Positions 1 through 8,573 of a stretch of 64,000 bases of DNA are shown one piece after another; the stretch's first letter is position 1; each line of letters opens with the position of its first letter. A program made the position numbers and the translations under genes. This DNA is from Marinomonas aquimarina (GTDB lineage: Bacteria; Pseudomonadota; Gammaproteobacteria; Pseudomonadales; Marinomonadaceae): positions 1 through 64,000 of the forward strand of contig NZ_FLOC01000008.1 in assembly GCF_900089755.1 (NCBI RefSeq), read 5' to 3'. The notes below the pieces were generated by a model, which ran no database searches, had not been told where the DNA came from, and saw nothing but the letters and a program-made list of their open reading frames with translations.

Positions 1-94
1 AGGGATATGTAATTTGTTTTTGGAACAAAAGAAAGCGAGGCCTAATAGGCCCCGCATGGTAAAGCAATCAAAGACAAGATATCCGGTATCTCGT

Positions 95-123
95 AATGCT
101 GTTTCGCTTAAGTGAACAGCATT
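95..123. repeat. Near-palindromic inverted repeat upstream of the HAD gene
   Basis: The arms AATGCTGTT (95-103) and AACAGCATT (115-123) are perfect 9-bp reverse complements around an 11-nt centre that contains CTTAAG. It lies 100 bp upstream of the first gene. It could be an operator, or the hairpin of an RNA that started outside the window. There is no T-run directly after it. The function is unknown. Confidence 0.5.
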
Positions 124-124
124 A

Positions 125-145
125 GGCGCTGATCGCCCCTTTTTT
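125..145 (+). terminator. Weak intrinsic terminator
   Basis: GGCG (125-128) and CGCC (134-137) form a short GC stem with a 5-nt loop, followed by CC and six T (140-145). It follows the 95-123 inverted repeat directly, so the two may together end a transcript coming from outside the window. The four-pair stem makes this a weak call. Confidence 0.35.
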
Positions 146-222
146 GATCCAGACATTGAATTATCTGCGTAAGCTGTATCTAATTCTTTATATGTTTGAA
201 AAACGCTGGTATGAGGTGATGA

Positions 223-1044
223 ATGGATTTAGTCGTATTTGACTTAGATGGCACTTTGCTTAATAAGCAACAACGCTTATCAGATGTCACACTCAACACA
301 TTGGAAAAAATGCAACAAGCAGGTATTGCCTACACCATTGCTACGGGACGAACACACCTTGCTGCGGCGCCCTGTATTGATACCCATGCTTTCCCTTTGT
401 GGCAAATCTACAAAAATGGTGTGGAATGGTGGCACCCTGAGCAAGAAGTTTACCGTCATCAGGGCATTTTAGATCTTGAGATGATCAACGGTACCCTGCA
501 AGCTTTCGCCAACCATGAAGTCACCCCCTTTGTCTTTTGTTTAGAAGATGACGGTACCCAGTCGGTATACTACCCAGAGCCCCACAATCATTATGGCAAC
601 ACGGTATTTAAAGAGTTATCTAAACACCACAACATTGTGTTGTGCGACATTGAACAGATGCCAAGCAATGCACGCATCATCAACATTAGCGCATTAGGTC
701 ACCCTGATAGCCTAAGCACCATTGTCGCCAACTGTGATGATCATGAACACTTGGTGGCCTACAGTGGCGGCGGCATCTACCATCCCGAAACCCACTGGAT
801 CGACATTCACCACAACAGTACCTGTAAAGGCTCAGCCATTGAGCAGCTCAAACAGGAGCTAAATGCCACTAATTTGATCGTCTTTGGCGATGGCGACAAT
901 GACTTAACCATGTTTAAGATCGCTGACGAAGCCTATGCCACCGATAACGCCCCGAACCATATCAAAGCACAAGCCTCAGGCACCGTGGGTCACCACGATG
1001 AAGATGGCGTGGCGCTTTTTTTGAAAAAGCGCTTTGATTTGTAA
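223..1044 (+). CDS. Cof-type HAD-IIB family phosphatase
   Basis: This 273-residue protein is a haloacid dehalogenase superfamily hydrolase of the Cof/YidA type, cytosolic enzymes that remove phosphate from sugar phosphates, nucleotides or coenzymes. Motif I is DLDGT at residues 7-11, which includes the aspartate nucleophile. Motif II sits in TIATGRT near residue 40. Motif IV, FGDGDNDLTMF near residue 223, supplies the magnesium-binding acids. The length and the large cap between motifs II and III fit subclass IIB. GAGGTGAT a few bases before the ATG supports this start. It stands alone with no operon partner. The natural substrate cannot be read from the sequence. Confidence 0.88.
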   Translation: MDLVVFDLDGTLLNKQQRLSDVTLNTLEKMQQAGIAYTIATGRTHLAAAPCIDTHAFPLWQIYKNGVEWWHPEQEVYRHQGILDLEMINGTLQAFANHEVTPFVFCLEDDGTQSVYYPEPHNHYGNTVFKELSKHHNIVLCDIEQMPSNARIINISALGHPDSLSTIVANCDDHEHLVAYSGGGIYHPETHWIDIHHNSTCKGSAIEQLKQELNATNLIVFGDGDNDLTMFKIADEAYATDNAPNHIKAQASGTVGHHDEDGVALFLKKRFDL

Positions 1045-1159
1045 GGTATGAGCCATCGCTTAGACGGGGATTTTGTTACGTTTTTGCAACAAAAGCCCCT
1101 TTACGAATTCGGCTGTTTGGCCCATAGTAGAGTCATAACCAACCTAGTGGAGAAAGATT

Positions 1160-1321
1160 ATGTTTGAATTTGCCCTATTTTTCGCGGCCATTGCTGGAGC
1201 GTTCTGGATGGCACATTCCCTAATCAACCTAGTTTCTCGTCCGACGATGAAAGCGCAACCGATCAAGATTGAGACGGAGAAAAAAGCCCCGCAACGTCGT
1301 CAGAATCGTTACCCTTACTAA
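1160..1321 (+). CDS. Small single-pass membrane protein (53 aa), unrecognised
   Basis: This short frame starts at an ATG behind GTGGAGAAAG, a good ribosome-binding site, and ends just before a strong terminator. The product starts MFEFALFFAAIAGAF and is hydrophobic to about residue 25, enough for one membrane segment. Its last 25 residues are charged and basic (KIETEKKAPQRRQNR), as expected for a cytoplasmic tail with the N-terminus outside. I do not recognise a family. The binding site, the hydrophobic-then-basic layout and the terminator right behind it make it a likely real gene and not chance. It may be a small modulator of a membrane complex, but nothing nearby says which. Confidence 0.6.
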   Translation: MFEFALFFAAIAGAFWMAHSLINLVSRPTMKAQPIKIETEKKAPQRRQNRYPY

Positions 1322-1345
1322 TTTCTCACGTTTTACCCATCACTA

Positions 1346-1371
1346 AAAGCAAGGCAGCAAAGCCTTGCTTT
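1346..1371. terminator. Bidirectional terminator between the small ORF and tyrR
   Basis: AAAGCAAGGC (1346-1355) and GCCTTGCTTT (1362-1371) form a perfect 10-bp stem with a 6-nt loop between two converging genes. The A and T flanks let it work in both directions. Confidence 0.75.
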
Positions 1372-1381
1372 GTCGATCTGA

Positions 1382-2872
1382 TCACACTATTCCGTAGTCT
1401 TTGAGTTTGTTGGCAATTGAACTGTGGCTGACATTTAAGAATTTGGCCAGTTTGCGTGTGCTTGGATATTGCGGATACAGTTTACGCAGCACCTCTGCTT
1501 CGTAGGCTTTCACCGTTTTATCCAATGAACCATCAATCAATTCAATGGGCATGGTTTGACCGACTTGAATAGGCAGGTCCTGTGCTTCAATGTCGCCCTG
1601 GCTGGCCACTTGACGGGCTTGATAAAGACAGGACTCCAGCTCTTTTAAATTGCCCGGCCAATGATGCATTTTCAAGGTTGCCAAGGCATCCTTACTCAAG
1701 ACACTCGCCGCGTCGTTAAAGCGTTCGCAGGCCTCTTCTAGAATGTCTGTACATAACCCCAAAAGATCTTCTTTACGATCCCGTAATGGTGGCACCACCA
1801 GCTGAAATGCGCTCAACAAAAAGTACAACTCATCACGTAGACAGTCCTGTTGACGTAGAGCTTCATCGGCTAGGCGCGAGACACCAATCACTCGGCTCGG
1901 TGCTTCGATTTGAAACAGTCGACTGGGCTGCTCTTTAAGCCAGTCGATTAACAGCTGCTGGCATTCATCACTTAAAAGCTCCACATCTAAGAGTGCTAAC
2001 CAGCCCCCTTGCTGTAAGTGGGCTGGTAGGGTTTGTGGGGTTAAGGTGGCTGCAGGGACAAAGCGCAAGACGGCGTCATGCTCCAAATGCTGCTGTTGCC
2101 AGTATTGGAAAATCGCTTCCAATAAACGCTTCTTGCCAACCGCAAACTCTCCGGTCAGCAACATCGGACTGTCATTGGCCACATAAGCCTTAGCAAACGC
2201 CAAACAGCGTTTCATCACGGCACTTTTGGTCAGACTCGGCTTGAGAAACCCCTGTAGAGCGTGCTCAGCATCTGGTGCTTTGCGCAGACTGGAGGCTTGA
2301 CGCCCTAGACGTTGCGCGGAGCGAATATGCACCACACCACCGGCGCAGACTTGTAGGGCATTTTCATTACTGACAAAGAAGGGCTGCATTTCTAGCAATA
2401 GCAGCTGGCCATTGAGCCGAACGCGCTTGGTTACCCCGCTGCCTAATGCTGGCCAATCCAAGCGCTCAAAGGCAATACTGGCAATAAACTCACTTAAGCT
2501 GTGGCCTATCAAGTCTTCTAGCGCCACACCGAGATCCTGCGCCGCTTGGTGGGTGGCCATGGTGACGCAGCCTTTTAAATCTACCGCCACTACCCCATCA
2601 GGCAAGGCCTCTAACAAAGTATGCAGCGCATGCTGTTCACGCTCAGAAGGCGTGTAATGAACCGTTTTGACATCGGTCACCCCACGCAAACGGCGAATGT
2701 CCGCCAACAACAGCTTCAAATCATTAAAAGCAAGATCTTCAAACCCTACATATAGACAGCCCGCACGACTGTCTACTTCAATACGGCGCATATCAATATG
2801 ATAAGGGACCAGTAGATCCAGTATCTCACGGGCCATACCGACCCGATCTTCACATCTCACCTCTAAACGCAT
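1382..2872 (-). CDS. tyrR: TyrR-type transcriptional regulator with degenerate AAA+ domain
   Basis: A 496-residue protein of TyrR architecture: ACT domain (residues 1-75), PAS domain (80-180), AAA+ domain (210-430), and a C-terminal helix-turn-helix with YPSTRKLAKFLNVSHSSIA, very close to E. coli TyrR. TyrR controls aromatic amino acid synthesis and transport. The start at 2872 (MRLEVRCEDR) matches the family start and has GGAG nine bases upstream; a longer frame to 2941 lacks this. The ATPase core is eroded: the P-loop reads GEFAVGKK (241-248), the Walker B glutamate is valine (LLDV, 294-297), the arginine-finger position is leucine (L352), and the segment that normally holds ESELFG is missing. 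It probably does not hydrolyse ATP normally. Confidence 0.85.
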   Translation of the reverse strand: MRLEVRCEDRVGMAREILDLLVPYHIDMRRIEVDSRAGCLYVGFEDLAFNDLKLLLADIRRLRGVTDVKTVHYTPSEREQHALHTLLEALPDGVVAVDLKGCVTMATHQAAQDLGVALEDLIGHSLSEFIASIAFERLDWPALGSGVTKRVRLNGQLLLLEMQPFFVSNENALQVCAGGVVHIRSAQRLGRQASSLRKAPDAEHALQGFLKPSLTKSAVMKRCLAFAKAYVANDSPMLLTGEFAVGKKRLLEAIFQYWQQQHLEHDAVLRFVPAATLTPQTLPAHLQQGGWLALLDVELLSDECQQLLIDWLKEQPSRLFQIEAPSRVIGVSRLADEALRQQDCLRDELYFLLSAFQLVVPPLRDRKEDLLGLCTDILEEACERFNDAASVLSKDALATLKMHHWPGNLKELESCLYQARQVASQGDIEAQDLPIQVGQTMPIELIDGSLDKTVKAYEAEVLRKLYPQYPSTRKLAKFLNVSHSSIANKLKDYGIV

Positions 2873-3020
2873 GCCTGCTCCATTGCCAATCTCATGGGCT
2901 GCTAATCTAACACACTGAAAGATAGTTGCGACATTGGTCAAGCGATGCTTGGCTGCACGTTCTATTCACGACAAAAATACAGTATCATGCGTGGCCATTA
3001 TTAGTCGAAATGGTCTCCTT

Positions 3021-3974
3021 ATGCAGCTCGATAAAATCGACCTTAACCTTCTGCGTTATCTAGATTCTCTTCTTCGTGAGCAAAATGTCACGCACGCCGC
3101 CAATCAATTAGGCATCACACAACCTGCCATGAGTAATGGCCTACGTCGTTTACGAGACCTATTTCACGATCCATTACTGGTACGTACCAGCGATGGCATG
3201 ATGCCAACCGCACTGGCTATTCAGCTGCAACCCCGTGTGCGTAGCATTTTACAATCCGTCGATGAAGTACTGCATTTAGGTCATAACTTTGATGCCGGCT
3301 CCAGCTCACGCGTGTTTCGCATCATGGCCAGTGATTACGCCGAAGCCACTCTGATTCCGCCACTGATGCAAAAACTGCAACAGGAAGCGCCAAACGTCAT
3401 CATGGACGTGATGAACCCTAGCGATGTCAGTTTCCACGATGTTGAGAAGGGCAAAGTAGACTTGGTGATTAACCGCTTTGAGACTCTACCCCAGTCATTC
3501 CACCAGAAGTCCGTTTGGGTCGACCGTTTCTCTTGTTTAGTGCCCAATGATGATCGCTTTGACGAGGTCATGACACTGGAGCAATACCTTGAAGCACAAC
3601 ACGTTTGGGTGAGCAAAACGGGCTTTGGTGTCGGGGTTGGCATCCAACCAGAAGAGGTACAGAAGCTTGGCTGGGTCGATTCCACCCTTGCAGAACTGGG
3701 CCATAAGCGAAATATTCGCCTGTTCACACGCAGCTACAATGTGGCCATGCGCTCCACTGAGCAACTCGGACTAGTGGCGACACTGCCTTCACTGGCCACT
3801 CGTTTAATGCTGGACAGCCAAAACGTGAAAGTCGTTGAACCGCCTTTTGAGATTCCACCGATTGAGCTTAAGATGTTGTGGAGCCCTTTACTGCAACACG
3901 ACCCAGGCCATATTTGGCTGCGCTCGACTATTGCAGGCTGTGCCAAGACCATTGCGGAAAAAGCCGACCTGTAA
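3021..3974 (+). CDS. LysR-family transcriptional regulator (NodD/LeuO-like group)
   Basis: A 317-residue LysR-type regulator. The winged helix-turn-helix is at residues 1-65, with ITQPAMSNGLRRLRDLF as the recognition region, followed by a two-lobed effector-binding domain. The N-terminal motif MQLDKIDLNLLRYLDSLL is typical of the NodD/LeuO/PbpR-like branch, which starts at this methionine; a longer frame reaching 2934 would add 29 residues outside the fold. It is divergent from tyrR, with about 150 bp between the two starts. The usual LysR layout has the target gene divergent and adjacent, but tyrR is an unusual target, so the regulon is unknown. Confidence 0.85.
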   Translation: MQLDKIDLNLLRYLDSLLREQNVTHAANQLGITQPAMSNGLRRLRDLFHDPLLVRTSDGMMPTALAIQLQPRVRSILQSVDEVLHLGHNFDAGSSSRVFRIMASDYAEATLIPPLMQKLQQEAPNVIMDVMNPSDVSFHDVEKGKVDLVINRFETLPQSFHQKSVWVDRFSCLVPNDDRFDEVMTLEQYLEAQHVWVSKTGFGVGVGIQPEEVQKLGWVDSTLAELGHKRNIRLFTRSYNVAMRSTEQLGLVATLPSLATRLMLDSQNVKVVEPPFEIPPIELKMLWSPLLQHDPGHIWLRSTIAGCAKTIAEKADL

Positions 3975-3994
3975 ACCCTACTGTGCAAGACAAA

Positions 3995-4020
3995 AAAACG
4001 GCGCTCATCAGCGCCGTTTT
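3995..4020. terminator. Bidirectional terminator, LysR gene / can
   Basis: AAAACGGCGC (3995-4004) and GCGCCGTTTT (4011-4020) form a perfect stem around TCATCA, between the converging LysR gene and carbonic anhydrase gene. Confidence 0.85.
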
Positions 4021-4038
4021 GTTATACTCCAGTCACCC

Positions 4039-4674
4039 TTAAGGCAGCGTGTGTAAGCAAGTTTCTGCTTCGCCCTCAGAGGACACGGTGACCTCAAGGT
4101 CGGTGATGTGGCCATTCTTAATGCTGTAGCACCAACCGTGAATGGTCAGCTCCTGGCCACGCTTCCAAGCGTTTTGCACAATACTGGTCTGACACACGTT
4201 GGCCACCTGCTCAATGACATTCAGCTCACACAAGCGATCAAAGCGCTCGTTTTCATCCGTTAAAGTGTCCATTTCGGCTTTATGCAGACGATGGACGTCT
4301 TTAATGTGACGTAACCAGTTATCAATCAGGCCGTATTCTTTGGTTTCCATCGCCGCTTTGATACCACCACAGCCGTAATGCCCGACCACCATAATGTGCT
4401 TCACTTGCAGCACGTCTACGGCGTATTGAATCACGGACAAACAGTTCAAATCCGTGTGCACCACCACGTTGGCGATATTACGGTGAACAAACACTTCCCC
4501 TGGCAATAGGTCAACAATCTGGTTCGCAGGCACTCGGCTGTCAGCACAGCCTATCCATAGATAGTCAGGCTTTTGCTGCTCTGAAAGCTTATTGAAAAAT
4601 GTCGGGTCTTCAGCATTGACTTTGGCAGCCCACTCACGGTTTTTATCAAACAGAACACCCAATTTACTCGACAT
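4039..4674 (-). CDS. can: Beta-class carbonic anhydrase
   Basis: This 211-residue enzyme interconverts CO2 and bicarbonate in the cytoplasm, supplying bicarbonate to carboxylases. The zinc ligands are C43, D45, H99 and C102, in the motifs CADSRVP and GHYGCGG, one residue off the E. coli Can numbering. The length matches Can (about 220 residues). Its start overlaps the end of rlmA by 11 bases, so the two genes are probably translated from one message. The catalytic D45-R47 pair is intact. Confidence 0.95.
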   Translation of the reverse strand: MSSKLGVLFDKNREWAAKVNAEDPTFFNKLSEQQKPDYLWIGCADSRVPANQIVDLLPGEVFVHRNIANVVVHTDLNCLSVIQYAVDVLQVKHIMVVGHYGCGGIKAAMETKEYGLIDNWLRHIKDVHRLHKAEMDTLTDENERFDRLCELNVIEQVANVCQTSIVQNAWKRGQELTIHGWCYSIKNGHITDLEVTVSSEGEAETCLHTLP

Positions 4675-5518
4675 GGTTTTTTCCTTGCTTCTGATACCAG
4701 CGCAACTTCACGTCCGCTGTAAGATCTATCTTTTGTAACGCTAGCGCAGCCTGTTTACCTTGGTAAGAGGCCTTATGAATATGCGGTGTCATGGCCAACA
4801 GACGCGCGATGTCCTCACCATTGTCCAATGAAAAAGCAAAACGCTGATCCACTTCATGACGCAGAACAAAGCCTTCGACACCCTCTGTGTACGTCACACG
4901 ATGCGGCTTGATTTCAGGGTATAAAATTTGACGCAGTTCGATTAAGTGATCCGCGCCTGATTCCACCAGCAGCAACCAGCCTTGGTCCGCTAAAATGCGT
5001 GAGAACTCTGGGAACACCGGAAAACCAAAAGCGCACATCACCCAGTCAAAGCGCCCTTCTGCCACGGGCACATGGGCGTTGCTACCAACAATCCAATCAA
5101 TGGTTTTAGCGCGCTTACTGGCATCGGTAATGGCCCATTTCGAAATGTCCAAACCGACGGCATCCATACTATGGGACGGCGTTAACTGCGCCACAATCTG
5201 ACGCAAGTAGTGGCCTTCACCGCAACCCGCGTCAAACAAACGTAGTTCACTTAGCCGTTTCAAGGTTTCTGGAACGGAAGTAACGATTGCAGCGATGATC
5301 GGATCATAGTAGCCCTGCGCTAAGAAATCGCGACGTGCTGCCACCATTTCTTTGCTATCACCAGGGTCTTTTGAGTGCTTCTTTTGAACCGGCAGCAAGT
5401 TTATATAGCCCGTTTTGGCAATGTCGTAAGCGTGACCATTGGCACACACTAAGGAACGCTCTTGGCGAATTAAAGGCAATTGATCTAGCGGGCAGCACAG
5501 TTGTTCTAAAGCAGACAC
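4664..5518 (-). CDS. rlmA: 23S rRNA (guanine-N1)-methyltransferase RlmA
   Basis: A 284-residue SAM-dependent enzyme that methylates N1 of G745 (E. coli numbering) in 23S rRNA. The family signature is clear: KTGYINLLPVQKK and KDPGDSKEMVAARRDFL near residues 35-68, then a class I methyltransferase fold with LFDAGCGEGHYLRQI. The start is GTG, with GGAG five bases before it. The N-terminal zinc finger is altered: the family has Cys-x2-Cys, here the residues are C8, C9 and D12, with C25 and H29 kept, so aspartate or the extra cysteine may replace one ligand. It overlaps can downstream and follows a GGDEF-EAL gene on the same strand. Confidence 0.9.
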   Translation of the reverse strand: MSALEQLCCPLDQLPLIRQERSLVCANGHAYDIAKTGYINLLPVQKKHSKDPGDSKEMVAARRDFLAQGYYDPIIAAIVTSVPETLKRLSELRLFDAGCGEGHYLRQIVAQLTPSHSMDAVGLDISKWAITDASKRAKTIDWIVGSNAHVPVAEGRFDWVMCAFGFPVFPEFSRILADQGWLLLVESGADHLIELRQILYPEIKPHRVTYTEGVEGFVLRHEVDQRFAFSLDNGEDIARLLAMTPHIHKASYQGKQAALALQKIDLTADVKLRWYQKQGKNHVE

Positions 5519-5586
5519 TCAGACTCCATTATCGGCGGGGAAATCAAATATATAATGGCGCGCATGTTACCAAAAAGCGCAGCAAA

Positions 5587-7650
5587 TTAATGCGCTATAT
5601 CACTACTAATTGGTGCTTTAGGACCATATACGACGCCTACACGAGGGATTGCACACTCATCTGAGCATGAGTTTGAAAATTTTTCTAGGTAGACTTCAAA
5701 GTCAGTGCAGGACATCGGCTTAGCAAATAAATAGCCCTGTACTTCCTGACATTGGTAATCGGTCAGCAAACTCATTTGTTGACGGTTCTCAACACCTTCG
5801 GCAATGACTTTTAAATTCAGGCTTTGCGCCATGGCAATGGTGGCTTTAACAATGGCATCGTCTTCACCATCTATGCCCAAGTCTTGGATAAAAGAGCGGT
5901 CAATTTTCAGCGCTTGGATCGGGAATTTTTTCAAATACGCCAGCGATGAGTAGCCGGTGCCAAAATCGTCGATGGATAGCGAAACGCCCATTTCCCGAAA
6001 ATCATGCAGTTTTTTAATGGTGCCATGCACGTCCGACATCAGCATGCTTTCTGTCAGCTCAAGCTCTAATAACTTTGGATTGATGTCCGTTTCATCGAGT
6101 ATTTGTTGCACCACATCGACTAGGTTCGGCTGCAGAAACTGACGGCCAGATAAATTCACTGATAAGCTAATCGGAGCCAAACCTTGCTCTTGCCAGATTT
6201 TGAGCTGTTGGCAAGCACGTCGAATGACCCATTCCCCTAATGGCAGAATCAAGCCACTTTCCTCGGCAATCGGAATAAACTTATCTGGTGCAATCATGCC
6301 CCATTCCGGATGATGCCAGCGAATCAGGGCTTCCGCGCCGACGGTTTGCTCATCTAAAGAGCGCACTTTGGGCTGATAATACAGTTCAAACTGGCCTTCT
6401 TCGATGGCCTTACGCAAGCCACCACCTAGTGTCAGATAAGCATTGAAGCCTTCACTCATGACCTCTTCGTAAACACGATAGCCATTATGAGCATTGGCTT
6501 TAGAACGATACATGGCCGCATCGGCGTTCATTAATAGGGTATCTATATCGCTGCCATGCATGGGGTAACAGGCAATGCCAATGCTAGTGGTAATCAGCAT
6601 CTCCATGTCAGAAACGGGGTATGACTGTACGCCCGTTTCATTGATTTGACGCGCAATATCTTCTAACTCTGTAATGTCCTGTACATGCTCCATCACCACC
6701 ACAAACTCATCCCCGCCTAAGCGATACAAACAAGAACGAGTTGGAATGGTGGTTTTAATGCGATTGGCTACTTGCTGCAATAGCTGATCACCGACGCGAT
6801 GACCAAAGGTATCATTGACGACTTTAAAACCATCCAAGTCAAGATACATAACGCCAAACATACGTTCACGTTTATTGGCCGTCGCTTTAGCAATCTCAAG
6901 CTGTTGGTACAACAAACTGCGGTTCGGCAAGTGCGTCAGGCCATCGTAATTTTGCAAGCGGTACAACTGGACTTCATAGTCGCGCAGCTCTTGGATGTCT
7001 TGCGCATAAATATCAATATGACCGTTTTGCGGGTTTTGGTGGGCTTCCAGTTGGAACCAGCGCACCCCTTCAACAGTAGACAAACGAATTTCCTGATGAA
7101 ACTCACGCTCACGCTGTACACGGTCAATAAAGTATTGCGCGGCACTTTGCACAGCAAACATAGAACGAATGTTCTGTAATTCTGGGAATAATGCGTTGGC
7201 ACGTGAACTGAGAAACGCTTTCTCGCCCTCGCCCGTGAATGACATCAGGATGAGTGAGTTCAAGCGCTCAGGGATGCTTTTATTACCATAACTACGAGGT
7301 ACATATTGCGCCGTTTCAGCAGGACAAGGGTAGGCCTCAACGGAAAAACCGTGGCGTGACTCCCCTAGCGAGATCACCGTTGCGGTGCAGCGATACAGTT
7401 CATCTTGGGTATCGCGTAGTAGCCAATGAAAGCACAACAAAGTACTTTGCTGTGCTTGGGCTAGGAAATGAGCCAAATCATGCTTTAACTCATGATGGAT
7501 ATAGACCAGTCCGTCACGGCAAACGCCCAACGCCTCACCAAAGCGCTGCTTGGCAATAGCATTACTCCATGACACGGTTCCTTGTGCGACATCTATAACC
7601 CAAGCGGCCTTCTTGGGGCTTGGCACTAAGAACTCAACGGTGTCGGACAT
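5587..7650 (-). CDS. PAS-GGDEF-EAL protein, cyclic-di-GMP turnover
   Basis: A 687-residue soluble signalling protein with no membrane segment. The first 220 residues look like two PAS-type sensor regions. The GGDEF domain follows (about 230-395) with an intact GGDEF at 312-316, then an EAL domain (about 405-660) with E440-A-L, ELTES (531-535) and DDFGTGYSSL (561-570). Both catalytic motifs are intact, so it could make or degrade cyclic di-GMP, and the balance cannot be read from sequence. The RxxD inhibitory site normally found shortly before GGDEF is absent. It lies upstream of rlmA on the same strand with a 68-bp gap. Confidence 0.93.
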   Translation of the reverse strand: MSDTVEFLVPSPKKAAWVIDVAQGTVSWSNAIAKQRFGEALGVCRDGLVYIHHELKHDLAHFLAQAQQSTLLCFHWLLRDTQDELYRCTATVISLGESRHGFSVEAYPCPAETAQYVPRSYGNKSIPERLNSLILMSFTGEGEKAFLSSRANALFPELQNIRSMFAVQSAAQYFIDRVQREREFHQEIRLSTVEGVRWFQLEAHQNPQNGHIDIYAQDIQELRDYEVQLYRLQNYDGLTHLPNRSLLYQQLEIAKATANKRERMFGVMYLDLDGFKVVNDTFGHRVGDQLLQQVANRIKTTIPTRSCLYRLGGDEFVVVMEHVQDITELEDIARQINETGVQSYPVSDMEMLITTSIGIACYPMHGSDIDTLLMNADAAMYRSKANAHNGYRVYEEVMSEGFNAYLTLGGGLRKAIEEGQFELYYQPKVRSLDEQTVGAEALIRWHHPEWGMIAPDKFIPIAEESGLILPLGEWVIRRACQQLKIWQEQGLAPISLSVNLSGRQFLQPNLVDVVQQILDETDINPKLLELELTESMLMSDVHGTIKKLHDFREMGVSLSIDDFGTGYSSLAYLKKFPIQALKIDRSFIQDLGIDGEDDAIVKATIAMAQSLNLKVIAEGVENRQQMSLLTDYQCQEVQGYLFAKPMSCTDFEVYLEKFSNSCSDECAIPRVGVVYGPKAPISSDIAH

Positions 7651-7715
7651 CTAAATACGTTTGAAAAAAATAATTAGCGCATAGTTATGCCTGAAGCCTA
7701 GGCTATTTTCAATAG

Positions 7716-8573
7716 CTACCAATTGTCTGGGCAAACAAACAACCAAAAAATCTCGTGCTGACGATCGACGTCTGTATGTCGACAGGAGAACAATACTGGA
7801 CGCGGATCCTCGTCAAAGCGCTGTGCCAACGTCTGCAGCAAGGTCGCAGAGATCTGCTGCGTTACACTCTCCCCTGTTGCAGGAGTGATCCAATTCGGTT
7901 TGTTCGCTTCCTGCAAGTCACACAGATACCCTTGCAACGTCAAAAGTTGGGAACACCTTAGCCAAGCAGAGTGGTGCTTGGCCAGGGAAAAAAAGGCTGA
8001 CGCTTGCTCTGACAGCGTATAGAAGTGGCGGCCGTAGATCATTAAGTTGGGCTGAACAGCCGTGCTTAACGACGCCTCTTGCAGCCACTCTTGGCCCGCA
8101 GGCGTGTGTAGGATCGCTAACTGATGCTGACGTGCATGGCTGACCTTTTTGGCTAAGCTGTCATTTTTATTAGGGCCAATCCAATGGTTGGGAAACAGAT
8201 CGGGGCGCTCTAAATAAAACTTTAACGCGATCTCAAACTGCAGCACACGGCCGTTACAGTCGCGCACCACTAAGTCTACTTCACCAAGAGTTTTACCGTT
8301 TGTTTGAATTTGTTCGTGCTCCGCCAACACCTCGAGCGTAGTGAAATGCTCAACCGCGAAAGAGAATAACTGCTCAAAGTAAGTCCCCAAAAAATGGGAT
8401 TTCGCAGCCGCCATATGGGCAATCAAGGAGGTCGGATCGGCGCATAAGCGCTCAAAGCAGGCACGCCAATCTTGACGTAAGAACCCAGACAAAGGCTCAT
8501 CGCAAACAAAGCTCTCACGCTCTTGCAGCAACCATTCCAAATCGGCCAGTAACGACGCCCCAGCGTAGATCAT
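7716..8573 (-). CDS. DUF1853 family protein, nuclease-like fold
   Basis: A 285-residue protein of the DUF1853 family, found in many marine gammaproteobacteria, with no established role. Near residue 95 it has GEVDLVVRD followed by LQFEIALKFYL, the D...ExK spacing of the PD-(D/E)XK nuclease fold, and conserved HWIGPNKNDSL after it. That makes a nucleic acid role possible, but it is inference. The start overlaps the stop of the YqcC gene by four bases (ATGA), so the two are translationally coupled. Confidence 0.75.
   Translation of the reverse strand: MIYAGASLLADLEWLLQERESFVCDEPLSGFLRQDWRACFERLCADPTSLIAHMAAAKSHFLGTYFEQLFSFAVEHFTTLEVLAEHEQIQTNGKTLGEVDLVVRDCNGRVLQFEIALKFYLERPDLFPNHWIGPNKNDSLAKKVSHARQHQLAILHTPAGQEWLQEASLSTAVQPNLMIYGRHFYTLSEQASAFFSLAKHHSAWLRCSQLLTLQGYLCDLQEANKPNWITPATGESVTQQISATLLQTLAQRFDEDPRPVLFSCRHTDVDRQHEIFWLFVCPDNW

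Noticed and set aside
2934-3020. Longer N-terminus for the LysR gene
   Set aside because: The extra 29 residues do not fit the family, which begins MQLDKIDLNLL at 3021.
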